Of a stretch of 64,000 nucleotides of DNA, positions 57,304 through 64,000 are shown in pieces; position 1 is the first letter of the stretch, and each line of letters opens with the position of its first letter. This DNA comes from Sphingomonas sp. JC676. GTDB lineage: Bacteria > Pseudomonadota > Alphaproteobacteria > Sphingomonadales > Sphingomonadaceae. The stretch is from assembly GCF_014489075.1 (NCBI RefSeq), contig NZ_JACTGR010000005.1, positions 390,674 to 454,673 on the forward strand. Reading direction: 5' to 3'. Below the pieces are notes generated by a model that saw nothing but the letters and a program-made list of their open reading frames with translations, ran no database searches and was not told the DNA's origin. Position numbers and translations under genes: made by a program.

Positions 57304-58457
57304 CCCCGCGCGTGCTGATCATCGCCGGCTCCGATTCGGGCGGAGGCGCGGGCATCCAGGCCGATATCAAGACGGTCACCATGCTCGGCGGCCACGCGAT
57401 GACCGCGATCACGGCGATCACCGCGCAGAACACGATGGGCGTCGATGCGGTGCATGCCGTCCCGGCCGAAATGGTGGTCGCGCAGATCGACGCGGTGGTG
57501 CGCGATCTGGGTGTCGACGCGATCAAGATCGGCATGATCGGATCCGCGCGCACCGCCTTGGCAGTGGCGGAGAAGCTCGGCGAGCTGCCTGGGATTCCCG
57601 TGGTGTTCGATCCCGTCATGGCCGCGTCCAGTGGCGCCACGCTGGCCGACGACGCGACGATCGCCGCGTTCGAGCGGCTGATGGACCGCGCGACGGTCGT
57701 CACGCCCAACCTTCCCGAGCTCGAGGCGCTGGGCCGCGATCCGCAGGAGCTGGTCGCGGAGCATCGCTGCGCGGTGCTGGTCAAGGGCGGCCACGGCACC
57801 GGGCCGGAGGTGATCGACACGCTCTATTCGTCCAATCCCGACGATCCGCCCGAGATAGACTGGACCGATCCCCGCATCGAGACCGACAGCACCCACGGCA
57901 CCGGCTGCACGCTCTCTTCGGCGATCGCCTGCGGCCTGGCGCAGGAATGGGACCTGCCCGAGGCGGTGACCCGCGCGCGCCGCTTCGTCCGGATCGCAAT
58001 GCGCGAAGCGACGGGACTGGGGCGCGGCCATGGCCCGATGGCGCAGCAGGCGGTACGGCTCGATCTCAACATGAGCTTCTTCGAGCCGATGCTGAACCAG
58101 GTGACCGTCCCGGCCGAAGACCTGGCGGCGAGCGAGCGCTTCTATCGGCTGCTCGGCCTCCGCCAGGTCGTCCGCGCTGCGCCCCGCTATGCCCGGTTCG
58201 AGACCGAAGGCGGCGCGACCTTCTCGATCGCTACCGATCCCGAATATACCGCGCCGGTCGTCTATTTCGAATGCGGCGATCTCGACGTGACGGTCGCCTA
58301 TCTCCAGCAACAGGGCTTCAAGTTCGAGCAGGAGCCCAAGGACGAAACCTGGGGCTGGCGCGAGGCGCGGCTCCGCGATCCGGCGGGCAATGCGGTTCGT
58401 CTCTACCAGGCTGGCGAGATGCGGCGCTTTCCGCCATGGCGGCTCGACGATGCCTAA
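57300..58457 (+). CDS. thiD: HMP/HMP-P kinase ThiD fused to a glyoxalase/VOC domain
   Basis: A 385-residue two-domain protein. Residues 1 to about 260 are ThiD, which phosphorylates hydroxymethylpyrimidine twice for thiamine synthesis: VLIIAGSDSGGGAGIQADIK, AITAQNTMGVDAV, PVVFDPVMAASSGATLADD, TPNLPELEALG and the anion hole DSTHGTGCTLSSAIA. From about residue 270 (MLNQVTVPAEDLAASERFYR) to the end (EARLRDPAGNAVRLYQAGEM) lies a VOC/glyoxalase-like domain. Standard ThiD is about 265 residues. The frame is uninterrupted through the junction, so the fusion is encoded as one protein. Its stop lies 8 bp inside rnhB. Confidence 0.93.
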   Translation: MTPRVLIIAGSDSGGGAGIQADIKTVTMLGGHAMTAITAITAQNTMGVDAVHAVPAEMVVAQIDAVVRDLGVDAIKIGMIGSARTALAVAEKLGELPGIPVVFDPVMAASSGATLADDATIAAFERLMDRATVVTPNLPELEALGRDPQELVAEHRCAVLVKGGHGTGPEVIDTLYSSNPDDPPEIDWTDPRIETDSTHGTGCTLSSAIACGLAQEWDLPEAVTRARRFVRIAMREATGLGRGHGPMAQQAVRLDLNMSFFEPMLNQVTVPAEDLAASERFYRLLGLRQVVRAAPRYARFETEGGATFSIATDPEYTAPVVYFECGDLDVTVAYLQQQGFKFEQEPKDETWGWREARLRDPAGNAVRLYQAGEMRRFPPWRLDDA

Positions 58458-59091
58458 GAATCCCGGGCCTGACCTGAAGTTCGAACGCCGCTACCAGCGC
58501 AGCCACAAGGGGCCCGTGGCGGGCGTCGACGAGGCCGGGCGCGGACCGCTCGCCGGGCCGGTGGTCGCTGCCGCCGTCGTGCTCGATCCCAAATGCATCC
58601 CCGGAGGCATCGACGATTCGAAGGTGCTGACCGCGGCGAAGCGTGAGGCGCTCTGCGCCCAGCTGCTCGAATGCGCGCGGGTCGGCGTCGGCATGGCGAC
58701 GGTCGAAGAGATCGACACGCTCAATATCTTCTGGGCGACGATGCTGGCGATGACACGCGCGGTCGATGCGCTCGGCCTGGTGCCGGCGATGGTGCTGGTC
58801 GACGGCAATCGCTGCCCGAACTGGAGCCATACCAGCACCGCGATCGTCAGCGGCGACGCGCTGTGCCTGTCGATCGCTGCCGCCTCGATCGTCGCCAAGC
58901 ATCGCCGCGATTGCATGATGCTGGAATATGACCTGCTCTATCCCGGCTATGGTTGGGCGAGCAACAAGGGCTATGCGGCCAGGACGCACCAGGAAGCGCT
59001 GCGTACACTCGGGCCGACGCCGCTCCACCGCCGCAGCTTCGCGCCAGTTGCGCAGGCCGAGCTGGATTTCGGCCCCATCGCCGCCGAATAG
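58450..59091 (+). CDS. rnhB: Ribonuclease HII
   Basis: A 213-residue endonuclease that removes RNA from RNA-DNA hybrids and single ribonucleotides. The metal-binding signature is in VAGVDEAGRGPLAGPVVAAA, with DSKVLTAAKREAL, MVLVDGNRCP and SIVAKHRRDCMMLEYD following. The ATG at 58450 overlaps the end of the thiD fusion gene by 8 bp. The convergent cobB gene ends 3 bp away. Confidence 0.94.
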   Translation: MPKNPGPDLKFERRYQRSHKGPVAGVDEAGRGPLAGPVVAAAVVLDPKCIPGGIDDSKVLTAAKREALCAQLLECARVGVGMATVEEIDTLNIFWATMLAMTRAVDALGLVPAMVLVDGNRCPNWSHTSTAIVSGDALCLSIAAASIVAKHRRDCMMLEYDLLYPGYGWASNKGYAARTHQEALRTLGPTPLHRRSFAPVAQAELDFGPIAAE

Positions 59092-59094
59092 GCG

Positions 59095-59793
59095 TCAGCT
59101 AAGCAACTGCTCCACCCATTCTGGCACCAGCATTCCCGCCGGCCCCATCCGGCTCTCGGCGAACCAGACGCTGCCTTCGGACGGCTCGAGATTGAGCTCC
59201 AGCGTCTCGGCGCCGTGATAGCGCGCGGTCTGGACGAAGCCGGCGGCCGGATAGACCGCGCCTGAGGTCCCGATGGACACGAACAGGTCCGCTCCTGCCA
59301 ACGCGCGCTCGATCGTGTCCATCCGGTACGGCATCTCGCCGAAGAAGACGATGTCGGGCCGGAGCGCCTCCGCCTCGCATGCCGGACATTCGCTGCCCGG
59401 CGGCAGCGCGCCCTCCCAGGGTCGCCGGGCCCCGCAGTCGGCACACAGCGCCGATCTGAGCTCGCCATGCATGTGCAGCAGCCGCTTCGCGCCGCCCCGC
59501 TCGTGCAAGTCATCGACATTCTGGGTGACGATCAACAACGCACCAGGCCATTGGGCATCGAGCCGTGCCAGTGCCCGGTGCGCGGCATTGGGCTCGACCC
59601 CGGCAAGCTGTGCCCGCCGCGCGTCATAGAAGCGGTGCACGAGCGCGGGATCGCGATGCAGCGCCTGGGGCGTACAGACATCCTCGACCCGGTGCCCCTC
59701 CCACAGCCCGCCGGGCCCACGAAAGGTCGCCACGCCGCTTTCAGCCGAAATGCCTGCGCCGGTCAGCACCAAGATGTTGCGGATATCGCGCAT
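59095..59793 (-). CDS. cobB: NAD-dependent protein deacylase (sirtuin)
   Basis: A 232-residue sirtuin. NAD-binding motifs GAGISAESGVATFRGPGGLW and VTQNVDDLHERGG, the catalytic histidine in LHMHGEL, and a zinc site CADCGARRPWEG with CPACEAE are present. FYDARRAQL contains the Tyr-x-x-Arg pair that in class III sirtuins recognises succinyl/malonyl-lysine, so desuccinylase activity is likely. It removes acyl groups from metabolic enzymes using NAD. Confidence 0.93.
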   Translation of the reverse strand: MRDIRNILVLTGAGISAESGVATFRGPGGLWEGHRVEDVCTPQALHRDPALVHRFYDARRAQLAGVEPNAAHRALARLDAQWPGALLIVTQNVDDLHERGGAKRLLHMHGELRSALCADCGARRPWEGALPPGSECPACEAEALRPDIVFFGEMPYRMDTIERALAGADLFVSIGTSGAVYPAAGFVQTARYHGAETLELNLEPSEGSVWFAESRMGPAGMLVPEWVEQLLS

Positions 59794-59871
59794 GCCGTGC
59801 CTTTAGCCGCTGCCACGCGCTCGCCGCAAATCTCGGCCACGCATTCGCCGTCCCGTCCGGAGGCCGAACCG

Positions 59872-60219
59872 ATGCTCGCTTTCGCCCTGCTACTCGCCGT
59901 CGCCGCGCAAGACCGTGCCTCGACAGGCCCGGTCTCCGACGACGAACCGGCACCGGAGTCCCGGCCGGCCCGCTGTCAAACCGTGCCCGACGAAATCACC
60001 GTCTGCGGCAACCCCGATCAATCGCGCTTCCGCTTGGCGCCCCTCGCGCCGCGTTATGAAACCCCGGCGCGCCGCGCGCAATTCACGCTGCCCGGCGGTA
60101 GCACGGCCTCGGTGGACGCCACCCAGCGCGGCGTGGGCGGCGTCAGCGTTCCCGCCGCAATGGTCACGCTCAAGATCCCGCTGGGCAAAAAGAAAGCGCC
60201 GACGCCCGAGGAGAAATAA
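59872..60219 (+). CDS. Small exported protein of unknown function
   Basis: A 115-residue protein with a short hydrophobic start (MLAFALLLAVAAQ) suggestive of a signal peptide. The body has a cysteine pair around CQTVPDEITVCGNPDQSRFR, then a proline-rich PLAPRYETPARRAQF and a basic tail KIPLGKKKAPTPEEK. This C-x7-8-C-GN pattern recurs in many small sphingomonad exported proteins. GGAGG lies nine bases before the ATG. Confidence 0.72.
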   Translation: MLAFALLLAVAAQDRASTGPVSDDEPAPESRPARCQTVPDEITVCGNPDQSRFRLAPLAPRYETPARRAQFTLPGGSTASVDATQRGVGGVSVPAAMVTLKIPLGKKKAPTPEEK

Positions 60220-60270
60220 CCTCCCATCCTCCATCTGGCGCTCGCGAAATCGCTGGCCTAGAGCGGGTGC

Positions 60271-60999
60271 ATGACGAGCATCGGCATCTTCGGCAGCCAG
60301 GGCCGCATGGGCCAGGCGATCGCCGCCATCGCCCCTGAACTCGGCGCGCAACTCGCCGGCGGCGCGGATATCGGCGACGATCCCGCCGCGCTGGCGCGCA
60401 AGGCCGATGTCCTGGTCGATTTCTCGGCCCCCGCGGCACTGGAAGCCCATCTTGCCGCAGCCCGCGCGGCCTGGACGCCGGTCGTGATCGGCACCACCGG
60501 GCTCGGGCCCATCCATCACCAGCTGATCGACGCCGCCGCCGCCGAAATCCCCGTGCTCCAGACCGGCAATACCTCGCTCGGCATCGGCCTGCTCGCGCGG
60601 CTGGTGCGCGAGGCCGCTCTCCGGCTGGATCCCGAATGGGACATCGAGATCGTCGAGATGCACCACCGCAACAAGGTCGACGCGCCTTCGGGCACCGCGC
60701 TGATGCTCGGCGAAGCGGCGGCGCGCGGCCGTGGCACCAGTCTCGCCGAAGCCGGTGTGCCCGCCCGCGCCGGCCTCACCGGCGCACGCGCACCGGGTAC
60801 GATCGGCATGGCGTCGCTCCGCGGCGGCTCGGTGGTCGGCGATCACAGCGTGATCTTCGCGACCGCCGGCGAGCGGATCGAGCTCACCCACCGCGCCGAC
60901 GATCGCGCCGTCTTCGCACGCGGGGCCATCCAGGCCGCGCTGTGGCTCGCGGGCCAGCAGTCCGGGCGCTATACGATGGACCAGGTGCTGGCGGTGTGA
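60271..60999 (+). CDS. dapB: 4-hydroxy-tetrahydrodipicolinate reductase
   Basis: A 242-residue enzyme of lysine and diaminopimelate synthesis. The NAD(P) motif is IGIFGSQGRMGQAIAAIAPE, then VVIGTTGL, and the substrate motif IVEMHHRNKVDAPSGTALML with the catalytic histidine pair and lysine. Length is slightly short but normal for alphaproteobacteria. The stop overlaps the GTG of nth (GTGA). Confidence 0.95.
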   Translation: MTSIGIFGSQGRMGQAIAAIAPELGAQLAGGADIGDDPAALARKADVLVDFSAPAALEAHLAAARAAWTPVVIGTTGLGPIHHQLIDAAAAEIPVLQTGNTSLGIGLLARLVREAALRLDPEWDIEIVEMHHRNKVDAPSGTALMLGEAAARGRGTSLAEAGVPARAGLTGARAPGTIGMASLRGGSVVGDHSVIFATAGERIELTHRADDRAVFARGAIQAALWLAGQQSGRYTMDQVLAV

Positions 61000-61664
61000 A
61001 CAGGGCACAGGTTGTCGAGTTCTTCGCGCGGCTGGCAGAGGCCAATCCGCATCCCGAGACCGAACTCGAATCGGTCAACGACTATACTCTGCTCGTCGCC
61101 GTCGTCCTCTCCGCCCAGGCCACCGATGCCGGGGTGAACAAGGCCACCCGCCGCCTGTTCGCCGAGGTCGATACGCCCGAGAAGATGGTCGCGCTGGGCG
61201 AGGAAGGCCTCAAGCAGCACATCAAGACGATCGGCCTGTTCAACACCAAGGCCAAGAACGTCATCGCGCTGTCCGAAGCGCTGATCCGCGATCATGGCGG
61301 CAAGGTTCCCGCCGACCGCGATGAACTGGAAAAGCTGCCCGGGGTCGGCCGCAAGACCGCCAATGTCGTGATGAACGTGGCGTTCGGCGCGGAGACCTTC
61401 GCGGTCGACACGCACATCTTCCGCGTCGGCAACCGCACCGGGCTCGCGCGCGGCAAGACCCCGCTCGCCGTCGAATTGAAGCTCGACAAGGCGGTTCCCC
61501 AGCCCTTCCGCCTCCATGCGCATCACTGGCTGATTCTGCACGGCCGCTATATCTGCAAGGCGCGTACGCCCGAATGCTGGCGATGCATCGTTGCCGACCT
61601 CTGCGCGTTCAAGCCCAAGACACCTGCGCCCGCGAACCGCAAAGCTCCGCTCGGCGCAAGCTAG
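60996..61664 (+). CDS. nth: Endonuclease III
   Basis: A 222-residue base-excision glycosylase/AP lyase for oxidised pyrimidines. The helix-hairpin-helix with catalytic lysine is ELEKLPGVGRKTANVVMNV, the catalytic aspartate is in FAVDTHIFRVGNR, and the 4Fe-4S cluster is held by CKARTPECWRCIVADLC (C-x6-C-x2-C-x5-C). It starts at GTG overlapping dapB. Confidence 0.95.
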   Translation: MNRAQVVEFFARLAEANPHPETELESVNDYTLLVAVVLSAQATDAGVNKATRRLFAEVDTPEKMVALGEEGLKQHIKTIGLFNTKAKNVIALSEALIRDHGGKVPADRDELEKLPGVGRKTANVVMNVAFGAETFAVDTHIFRVGNRTGLARGKTPLAVELKLDKAVPQPFRLHAHHWLILHGRYICKARTPECWRCIVADLCAFKPKTPAPANRKAPLGAS

Positions 61665-61677
61665 AAGGATCGCCGCC

Positions 61678-62058
61678 ATGCGCCTGCTGATCACCGCTTC
61701 GTCCCTGCTCTTCCTCGCCGCCCCCGGCACCGCCAGCCAGGATCACAAGGAAAAGGTCCCGGCGGCGACGCCAGCCGGCAAGCCGGTCGATTGCCTTCGG
61801 TTGATCGATATTCGTGAAACCAAGGTACGCGACGATTCGACGATCGATTTCATCACCAGGGGCAACAAGGTCTATCGCAACACGCTGAATGGCTCCTGCC
61901 CGCAACTCGGCTTCGAGAAGCGCTTTTCGTACAAGACATCGCTCAACCAACTTTGCTCGGTCGACTTGATCACTGTGCTCGTGTCGCCGGGGCTGAGCCA
62001 GGGCGCGACCTGCGGGCTCGGGAAGTTCCAGCCTGTGACGCTTGCCGCCGGCCGCTGA
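61678..62058 (+). CDS. Small exported protein (DUF6491-like)
   Basis: A 126-residue protein with a signal peptide (LLITASSLLFLAAPGTAS). The mature part reads DCLRLIDIRETKVRDDSTID, NKVYRNTLNGSCPQLGFEKR, LCSVDLITV and GATCGLGKFQPVTL, with four cysteines. This spacing fits a family recalled as DUF6491, of unknown function. The start lies 13 bp after nth. Confidence 0.75.
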   Translation: MRLLITASSLLFLAAPGTASQDHKEKVPAATPAGKPVDCLRLIDIRETKVRDDSTIDFITRGNKVYRNTLNGSCPQLGFEKRFSYKTSLNQLCSVDLITVLVSPGLSQGATCGLGKFQPVTLAAGR

Positions 62059-62104
62059 AACGGCTGGCATCGGCGGATCGGCTTTGCTAGGCGCCTGTTT
62101 CCAG

Positions 62105-62181
<77 letters not shown>

Positions 62182-62487
62182 GCTTTTCAATAACTTAGGC
62201 TGCATTCCAAATCTCTGTACGGAAAATGTACGGAAAACATTCTCGGACGTCCTGAGCCCGAATCGCACTTCGCCATTGGTTTGTGGCGTTGCAGACGTCT
62301 AACGACGGCCAAGTTCTGAATAACCAGAGTTGGCCGGAAGCGGTGCCCCAGCTGCGCGCGATGTAGCGGAGGTACGGTCACGCGACTTCAAGCGCAGCGA
62401 ACGGCTCGGACTGGCAGGGGAACAGGCTATCTGAACCGGCTGCGTGGAGTGACTAGGGTTAGGACCCAGCACCGAAGGGATCAGAAG
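62182..62487. other. Gene-free stretch after tRNA-Arg
   Basis: About 300 bp of lower GC with no convincing gene. An 11 bp tandem repeat (tgtacggaaaa twice) lies near 62216-62237. No copy of the tRNA 3' end was noticed. Confidence 0.45.
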
Positions 62488-62874
62488 ATGGATGAGCTCC
62501 TGTCCGATCAACGCGTGCTCGTCGTCCAGGACGCGATGATGGTCCTGATGTCGATCGAGAATATGCTCGCCGAGCTTGGATGCCGCTCCGTGACAGTGGC
62601 CGCGACGGTAAGGGAAGCCCTTACCCTTATCGGCTCTCAGGTCTTCGATCTCGCCATGCTGGATCTTAATCTAGGCGGCACGAAAAGCTATGCCGTTGCC
62701 GATGCCTTGGCGGCGCGCGGCGTGCCGTTCCTGTTCTCGACCGGCTATAGCGACAAGAGCGCGAGCGTCGACTATCCGGGGCGTCCGGTTCTCAACAAAC
62801 CATACCCCTTCCCAGCGCTCTCAGCGGTACTCACGATGATGCTGGGACGCAGCCCGAACCAACAAAATTGCTAA
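62488..62874 (+). CDS. Single-domain response regulator
   Basis: A 128-residue receiver with no output domain. It has RVLVVQDAMMVLMSIENMLA, the phospho-acceptor aspartate in LAMLDLNLGG, FLFSTGYSD and the lysine in VLNKPYPFPAL. The usual acidic pair reads Gln-Asp, so one metal-binding acid is missing. Receivers of this type are common in sphingomonads as part of general stress or motility relays. No kinase is adjacent. Confidence 0.85.
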   Translation: MDELLSDQRVLVVQDAMMVLMSIENMLAELGCRSVTVAATVREALTLIGSQVFDLAMLDLNLGGTKSYAVADALAARGVPFLFSTGYSDKSASVDYPGRPVLNKPYPFPALSAVLTMMLGRSPNQQNC

Positions 62875-63054
62875 CCAGCAACCGGCTGGCGACGCTCTTC
62901 TGATCCCGACCCTAATTGCCTGCGCCTGCCCGGTCCGGCCCAGCTAGGTCCAAAGCCGGTAGATCACCGATGGGGTCGCCAATGTTCGGGGCAGCCTCAC
63001 ACACGCAGGAAGCGGCGCGTTGGCCGCCTAGCCGGCGTGGACTATCGATCGACC

Positions 63055-63246
63055 TCAGCCCAGTGCGTCGCGTTGCTTCTTCAAGGCATCGAGCTCTTGT
63101 TGCTGCTCGGCGATACGATCCGAGGAACGATCCTCGTCATTCCCACCCGAATAGGCCGCCGCCTGTTCCACCAGGTCCCGCAGATTATCCTCGATGATCG
63201 CGATCCGCTCATCGAGCTCGGCAAGCGTCAAGTCGGCGTCTGACAA
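63055..63246 (-). CDS. Small coiled-coil protein
   Basis: A 63-residue charged protein, almost fully helical: LTLAELDERIAIIEDNLRDL at the start and DRIAEQQQELDALKKQRDAL at the end, with heptad-like spacing and a short glycine/acidic hinge between. It suggests an antiparallel coiled coil of SlyX-like type, but no function is known. TTG start at 63246 with AGGAG eight bases upstream. Confidence 0.65.
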   Translation of the reverse strand: MSDADLTLAELDERIAIIEDNLRDLVEQAAAYSGGNDEDRSSDRIAEQQQELDALKKQRDALG

Positions 63247-63292
63247 GATGGCTACTCCTGTTCGGGATCATGACCCGCATCACGACAGCTAC

Positions 63293-63759
63293 TCAATCGG
63301 CGATTTCGTGCCCTTCGCGCAAGTCCGGAAAGAGCGCCTCTATAGCTGCACGAAGGTCTTCTGTCCCGGCTAGGAGCCCGAAATCATCGAGCATATCCTT
63401 TACCAGGCGAGCCCGGTGCGGACCGATCCCTGGCAGGGTTTGGAGCTCCGGGATGTTGGGATCGGCAAGCCTGTCGGCGAGGTCGCCGAGCGTCTTGAAC
63501 CCGGATAGGATCAGGATCCTCCGCAAGCCGGCCGGCAGGACCGATTGGTTGATCGGCAGGTCGCGCTCGGTGGCGCCGGGCTGGAGCCTGCGCAGCCTCG
63601 TTCCGGCGGCCTTTTCCCGTTTTAGCGCCCGTCGGATATGGCCGAGCTGGCCGGCGCTGAGACCAAGCTGCCGACGGATACTACGATAGGAAAGTCCTGA
63701 AGCACGAAGGAAGCCGCATCTCTGAGGTTGATAACGGCTTGTTCGGGCGGGCTGAGCAT
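63293..63759 (-). pseudogene. Helix-turn-helix plus helix-hairpin-helix protein, apparently frameshifted
   Basis: The C-terminal part is clear: RRQLGLSAGQLGHIRRALKR (helix-turn-helix), a linker, then LRRILILSGFKTLGDLADRL and LQTLPGIGPHRARLVKDM, a helix-hairpin-helix, with normal stop at 63293. In that frame there is no usual start before the first motif; the only one is a TTG at 63526. An ATG at 63759 opens a second frame (LSPPEQAVINLRDAASF) that would join naturally if one base were gained or lost near 63705. It was probably a DNA-binding protein of mobile DNA. A short functional form from 63526 is not excluded. Confidence 0.5.
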
Positions 63760-63798
63760 TGCGGCAAGGAGACCTTAAGGTGCCGAAGCGATTTGCAG

Positions 63799-63960
63799 TT
63801 ACCTAGGCACCGGAGAGAGGCCACTCGTTTTGGCCGCGATGCCTTTTGCAAAGTGCGCAACGATGCCTTCCTTTGGCCTAGCGCGATGACATGCGCAAAC
63901 TTGGTCGTGCTGCACGTGGCTGAAGTCGTGACAGGCGATGCAAAGGGGCTCGGGAGCGCA
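63799..63960 (-). pseudogene. Cys/His-rich fragment
   Basis: An open frame without a start codon reads PLCIACHDFSHVQHDQVCAC, HRARPKEG and ends in a normal stop at 63799. The C-x2-CH and C-x-CH groups suggest a zinc-binding end of a lost gene. An in-frame stop lies immediately upstream (63961-63963). Confidence 0.3.
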
Positions 63961-64000
63961 CTAGGTCGGCGATGCCTAGCTCGCAGACGGCGGTTCGGCT

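Noticed and set aside
57000..57310. TPP riboswitch before thiD
   Set aside because: thiD starts inside the upstream gene and no thi-box sequence is present.
62299..62511. Minus-strand 70-codon frame after tRNA-Arg as an integrase remnant
   Set aside because: No tyrosine-recombinase motif can be read in it, and it has no ribosome site.

Overview
The window is GC-rich, densely coding DNA from an alphaproteobacterium, most likely a member of the Sphingomonadaceae (Sphingomonas-like). This rests on gene content and style: a CcrM (GANTC) methyltransferase, a split PntAA/PntAB/PntB transhydrogenase preceded by a tiny aa3-type CoxIV protein, a PEPxxW-type PEP-CTERM tail, a gene-transfer-agent-like terminase pair, and intergenic hairpin repeats of a kind recalled from sphingomonads.

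Layout. 1-1727: terminase large and small subunits of a phage or gene transfer agent (GTA), reading off the left edge. 1827-5416: a complete-looking 3.6 kb IS1595-family transposon with 18 bp perfect inverted ends and a 9 bp direct repeat just outside them. It carries an overlapping passenger operon: a HigB/Gp49-type toxin, an XRE antitoxin, a 219-aa unknown, a 46-aa charged protein and three small membrane proteins. 5779-16086: a CadC-like TPR regulator, a PEP-CTERM haloperoxidase/PAP2 protein, a DUF1080 protein, a sensor kinase, and two exported proteins set among hairpin repeats. 16303-20185: an overlapping operon of a multi-span membrane protein, an OmpR-type regulator and a sensor kinase. 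20195-28000: scattered single genes, including a divergent DapF, a GST, DUF2339 and DUF6456 proteins, and an NtrC-type activator.

28117-33379: CoxIV, pntAA-pntAB-pntB, a membrane protein, a MarR-like protein behind a perfect 15 bp inverted repeat, and tRNA-Val(TAC). 33463-44088: an all-minus block with a DJ-1/PfpI protein, two tandem LysR paralogues and a six- or seven-gene acyl-CoA catabolic operon (acyl-CoA dehydrogenase, two crotonases, class III CoA-transferase, hydroxyacyl-CoA dehydrogenase, YWTD beta-propeller, unknown), headed by OsmC and Ohr-type genes.

44287-62181: housekeeping genes. These are folP, ccrM (separated by a 186 bp MITE-like element; a GANTC and DnaA-box cluster lies upstream of ccrM), thpR, era-rnc-lepB (rnc apparently starting at CTG), pgi, gor, a dicarboxylate-type symporter, glmM, a thiD-VOC fusion, rnhB, cobB, dapB, nth and tRNA-Arg(CCG). 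62182-64000: a gene-poor, eroded stretch after the tRNA, with a single-domain receiver, a small coiled-coil protein and two damaged reading frames. It looks like the edge of an old island, but no integrase is visible.
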